Assembly: GCF_019145205.1 (NCBI RefSeq)
Contig: NZ_JAHSTT010000005.1
Coordinates: 434,001 to 498,000 of the forward strand
Direction: 5' to 3'
DNA length: 64,000 nucleotides
From: Pseudomonas khavaziana
GTDB taxonomy: Bacteria; Pseudomonadota; Gammaproteobacteria; Pseudomonadales; Pseudomonadaceae
Shown here: positions 61,597 through 64,000 of the stretch, piece after piece
How the letters are laid out: every line of letters starts with the position of its first letter
Numbering within the stretch: position 1 is the stretch's first letter
Translations under genes and position numbers: made by a program
The notes under the pieces: generated by a model
Databases searched by the model: none
What the model was told of the DNA's origin: nothing
What the model saw: only the letters and a program-made list of their open reading frames with translations

Positions 61597-62577
61597 ATGA
61601 CCGCCCACAAAATTGGTTTCCTGATTTGGCCCAGCACAAAAGCACTCACGCTTGCGCTGGCTGAGGAGGCCTTGCGCGTTGCCCAGCGGGTGCATCCGGA
61701 CGTGGTCTACGAGCTGTCGTTCCTGCTCGCCGAGCCGGCCGCCCCAGGGGCCTGGCAACTGCCCGGCGAGCCATGGGCCGGTAAGCTCGAGGGCTTCCAG
61801 AAGCTGTTCCTGCTGGCGGACGAACCCCCTACCGTCATTGCGTCCCAACTCGGCACTGCACTCAAGCAGCTTGTCCGTGCCGGGTGTGTGATCGGTGGTT
61901 TGTCTGCCGGTGTCTACCCGCTGGCCCAGCTGGGTTTGCTCGACGGCTACCGCGCCGCCGTGCACTGGCGCTGGCAGGACGATTTTGCCGAGCGCTTCCC
62001 CAAGGTCATCGCTACCAGCCATCTGTTCGACTGGGACCGTGATCGCCTTACTGCCTGCGGTGGCATGTCGGTGCTTGACCTGCTGCTTGCGGTGCTGGCC
62101 CGTGACCACGGCGCCGAGTTGGCCGGTGCGGTGTCGGAAGAACTGGTAGTGGAGCGCATCCGTGAGGGCGGCGAGCGCCAGCGCATTCCGCTGCAAAACC
62201 GCCTGGGTTCCAGCCATCCGAAGCTGACCCAGGCAGTGCTGCTGATGGAGGCGAATATCGAAGAGCCGTTGACCACCGACGAAATCGCCCAGCACGTATG
62301 TGTATCGCGACGACAACTTGAACGGATCTTCAAGCAATACCTCAATCGCGTCCCCAGTCAGTACTACCTGGAGCTGCGCCTGAACAAGGCCCGCCAGATG
62401 CTGATGCAAACCAGCAAGTCGATCATCCAGATCGGCCTGTCCTGTGGCTTCTCTTCGGGGCCGCACTTCTCCAGCGCCTATCGCAATTTCTTCGGCGCCA
62501 CCCCGCGTGAAGATCGTAACCAACGCCGCAGCAGCAGCCCCTTCGAACTGTCCTCGGTGCCTTCCGAGCGCGGTTGA
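61597..62577 (+). CDS. argR: ArgR, AraC-type arginine-responsive regulator
   Basis: 326 residues. The N-terminal DJ-1/PfpI-like domain (IGFLIWPSTKALTLALAEEA, then CVIGGLSAGVYPLAQLGLLD) binds ligand, and the C-terminal double HTH (LTTDEIAQHVCVSRRQLERI, then SIIQIGLSCGFSSGPHFSSA) is AraC-type. In P. aeruginosa this ArgR (PA0893) activates aot and aru catabolic genes and represses biosynthetic ones with arginine. It sits at the end of the aot operon. Its stop abuts the stop of the convergent LRR gene (TGATCA). Confidence 0.96.
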   Translation: MTAHKIGFLIWPSTKALTLALAEEALRVAQRVHPDVVYELSFLLAEPAAPGAWQLPGEPWAGKLEGFQKLFLLADEPPTVIASQLGTALKQLVRAGCVIGGLSAGVYPLAQLGLLDGYRAAVHWRWQDDFAERFPKVIATSHLFDWDRDRLTACGGMSVLDLLLAVLARDHGAELAGAVSEELVVERIREGGERQRIPLQNRLGSSHPKLTQAVLLMEANIEEPLTTDEIAQHVCVSRRQLERIFKQYLNRVPSQYYLELRLNKARQMLMQTSKSIIQIGLSCGFSSGPHFSSAYRNFFGATPREDRNQRRSSSPFELSSVPSERG

Positions 62578-64000
62578 TCACTCCTCCATCGGCGGCGGTG
62601 TTTCTACCACCAGGGGCACGCCTTGCGCGTCGACGGTGGCTTCTGTCACTTGAAAGTCTATGCCAGTGCGCACGTAGTGCTGTCGCAGATAATCCAGGCT
62701 CTGGGGCGACAAGGGGTTGCCGCTGAAATCACAGTCTTCACTGTAGGGTGTGGTCGACTCCAGCAGATCGGCCGGAATTTCGCTGATCAGGTTATTGCTC
62801 AGGTCTATCGTATGCAGCTCGGGGAGTTGGAATAGCCCGTGTGGCACTTCGTTGATCTGCGTGTTGCCCAGGTAGAGCGCGCCCAAGTGGTTGAGCCCAC
62901 TGACATTCGGGGCGACCACCAGCCGGTTGTTTCGCAGGCTCAGAAACCCCAGGTTGGGTACGTTATCCAGCACGTTTACGTCCGTCGGGGTCAGGGTGAC
63001 CTCGCAGTGCTCAAGGCTCAGGGTGGTGAGCCCGGGCATTTGGCCAACGGCGTCGGGGATCTTGCCCAGGGTGCACCGGCTGAGTATCAGGGTTTGCAGT
63101 TTGGGGAAGCAGCGCAGGGTTCCGTCGACACCATTGGTAAGGCCGTTGCCGATGAGTTCCAGGGAGGTCACATGATCAAACCGGGCGTGCAATTGCGGCA
63201 GTGGGCCCATGGTGCTGGTCTCGATCACCACTGCGTGGGTGAATTGCTCCTCCAGGTTTTCCTCGTCCTGTTCGCTTTCGCGGCGCCAGGCATCTTCCAG
63301 CAAGCTTTTGAAGCGTCGGCGCGCCAGTTGCTCCTCGGCGGCGGTTTGTTCGTCGAGGCTGATGTCCAGGATTGGGTGGCGAGCCGGTACGTCCAGGGCC
63401 CACTGCTGCAGGTCGGTGTCCAGTTGCGCGTATTCGGCTTCCAGGCGGGCCAGGGCAGGGGCGATGTCGGCCATGGTCCCGGGCAGGCGAAAGAGAAAGT
63501 GATCGGCTTCGGCCTCGAGAAAGGTCGGGTACAACTGCAGGACCCTGGCGCGCTCCGCGCTGGGCGCCTGAGCGGTGAATGACTCATTGTAGTTCTGGGC
63601 ATAGCGCTTGATCTGTTCCAGGGCCGGCGGTTTCAGCTCGTTGCCGGACAGATCGAAACCATGTGCGATGTCGGGCGTCAGGCTGAACAGGCCCAGGGGC
63701 AATTCGGTGATGCGGTTGTTGTTCAGCCACGCGGCCTTCAGACGAGGGCGGCTCAGCAGGCCGTTGGGCAAGCGCTCGATCTGTGTGTTTGATAAGTCCA
63801 GCAGTGTCAGGTCGGGCATGCCCTCGACATCCGGTATCAAACCCAGGGGGTTTTGGTGCAGATCCAGCGAATTCAAACCCTTCATCGCGTTCAACTGCGC
63901 ATGGCTTTGCCCGGTCAGGGTTATGTTGCAGTCGTCCAGAGTCAGGCTGTTCAGCCTGGGCATTGTGAAGATCGGGGGCGGCAGGTCGCCAAGTGGGATA
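62578..64000 (-). CDS. Leucine-rich-repeat protein, 5' part outside window
   Basis: At least 474 residues; the frame is open beyond 64000 (IPLGDLPPPIFTMPRLNSLT and onward). LRR units (LxxLxLxxNxL-type, for example LNSLDLHQNPLGLIPDVEGM and LPNGLLSRPRLKAAWLNNNR) form one block up to about residue 95 of the visible frame, then a helical insert of about 130 residues rich in Glu and Arg, then a second LRR block (PKLQTLILSRCTLGKIPDAV and onward). No NEL ubiquitin-ligase domain follows. Large proteins of this kind in Pseudomonas may be host-targeted effectors; the role is unknown. Confidence 0.85.
   Translation of the reverse strand, partial: IPLGDLPPPIFTMPRLNSLTLDDCNITLTGQSHAQLNAMKGLNSLDLHQNPLGLIPDVEGMPDLTLLDLSNTQIERLPNGLLSRPRLKAAWLNNNRITELPLGLFSLTPDIAHGFDLSGNELKPPALEQIKRYAQNYNESFTAQAPSAERARVLQLYPTFLEAEADHFLFRLPGTMADIAPALARLEAEYAQLDTDLQQWALDVPARHPILDISLDEQTAAEEQLARRRFKSLLEDAWRRESEQDEENLEEQFTHAVVIETSTMGPLPQLHARFDHVTSLELIGNGLTNGVDGTLRCFPKLQTLILSRCTLGKIPDAVGQMPGLTTLSLEHCEVTLTPTDVNVLDNVPNLGFLSLRNNRLVVAPNVSGLNHLGALYLGNTQINEVPHGLFQLPELHTIDLSNNLISEIPADLLESTTPYSEDCDFSGNPLSPQSLDYLRQHYVRTGIDFQVTEATVDAQGVPLVVETPPPMEE

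Overview
The window is chromosomal DNA of a Pseudomonas, most likely of the P. fluorescens group. Three things point there: high-GC coding with short intergenic gaps; two families of intergenic palindromic repeats typical of that group (a TGTAGGAGCGAGCTTGCTCG class and an ATGTGGGAGGGGGCTTGCTC class); and the gene order acsA-aotJ-aotQ-aotM-aotO-aotP-argR at the right end, which matches P. aeruginosa PA0887-PA0893. No rRNA, tRNA, CRISPR array, integrase or intact transposon was found. The DNA is mostly core and flexible metabolic genome, with a few accessory patches.

Left part (1-9.6 kb): a CsbD-type stress protein, a YihY membrane protein coupled to a peptide deformylase, a GNAT acetyltransferase, a tiny lysine-rich protein and a 5'-truncated sulfonate-binding protein (pseudogene). 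Then comes a stretch with three small proteins of unknown function (4335-4757, 6446-6868, 8663-9115, all minus strand), interspersed with an MFS transporter and a GST/uronate-dehydrogenase-like pair. The three small proteins resemble each other in their C-terminal halves. Each has the same half-site TCTACTGTCA 79-83 bp upstream of its start; in front of the first it is part of a perfect 24-bp palindrome. This looks like a small undescribed regulon and is the most novel signal in the window.

10-31 kb: the gluconate module gntR/gntK/gntP with three matching operators; the aminotransferase alaC; an ECF42-type sigma factor with its DGPF partner; a PACE efflux gene with a divergent LysR gene; the 5-oxoprolinase operon pxpABC with a divergent LysR gene; a Pit phosphate transporter; a ZntB/CorA-type transporter; a PepSY protein; a sterol-desaturase-like hydroxylase; an AraC regulator; and glpQ.

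31-45 kb: a DUF2025-like protein; a CTP-synthase-tail-like amidotransferase whose catalytic His reads Gln; a BdlA-like chemotransducer beside a MASE2-GGDEF diguanylate cyclase; a TetR gene and a metallo-beta-lactamase-fold hydrolase sharing two palindromic operators; a 241-aa protein of unknown function; an amidase; a P-loop kinase overlapping an HTH regulator; a CoiA-like zinc-finger protein; and an MFS transporter.

45-64 kb: an amino-acid ABC transporter linked to an argininosuccinate-lyase paralogue and a divergent LysR gene; a HAD phosphatase; an HNH-nuclease remnant behind the nrdB terminator; nrdB; a VapBC toxin-antitoxin pair with duplicated upstream repeats; a DUF2790 protein; acsA; the arginine/ornithine uptake operon aotJQMOP-argR with an ArgR-like box; and the 3' part of a leucine-rich-repeat protein that runs off the right edge.
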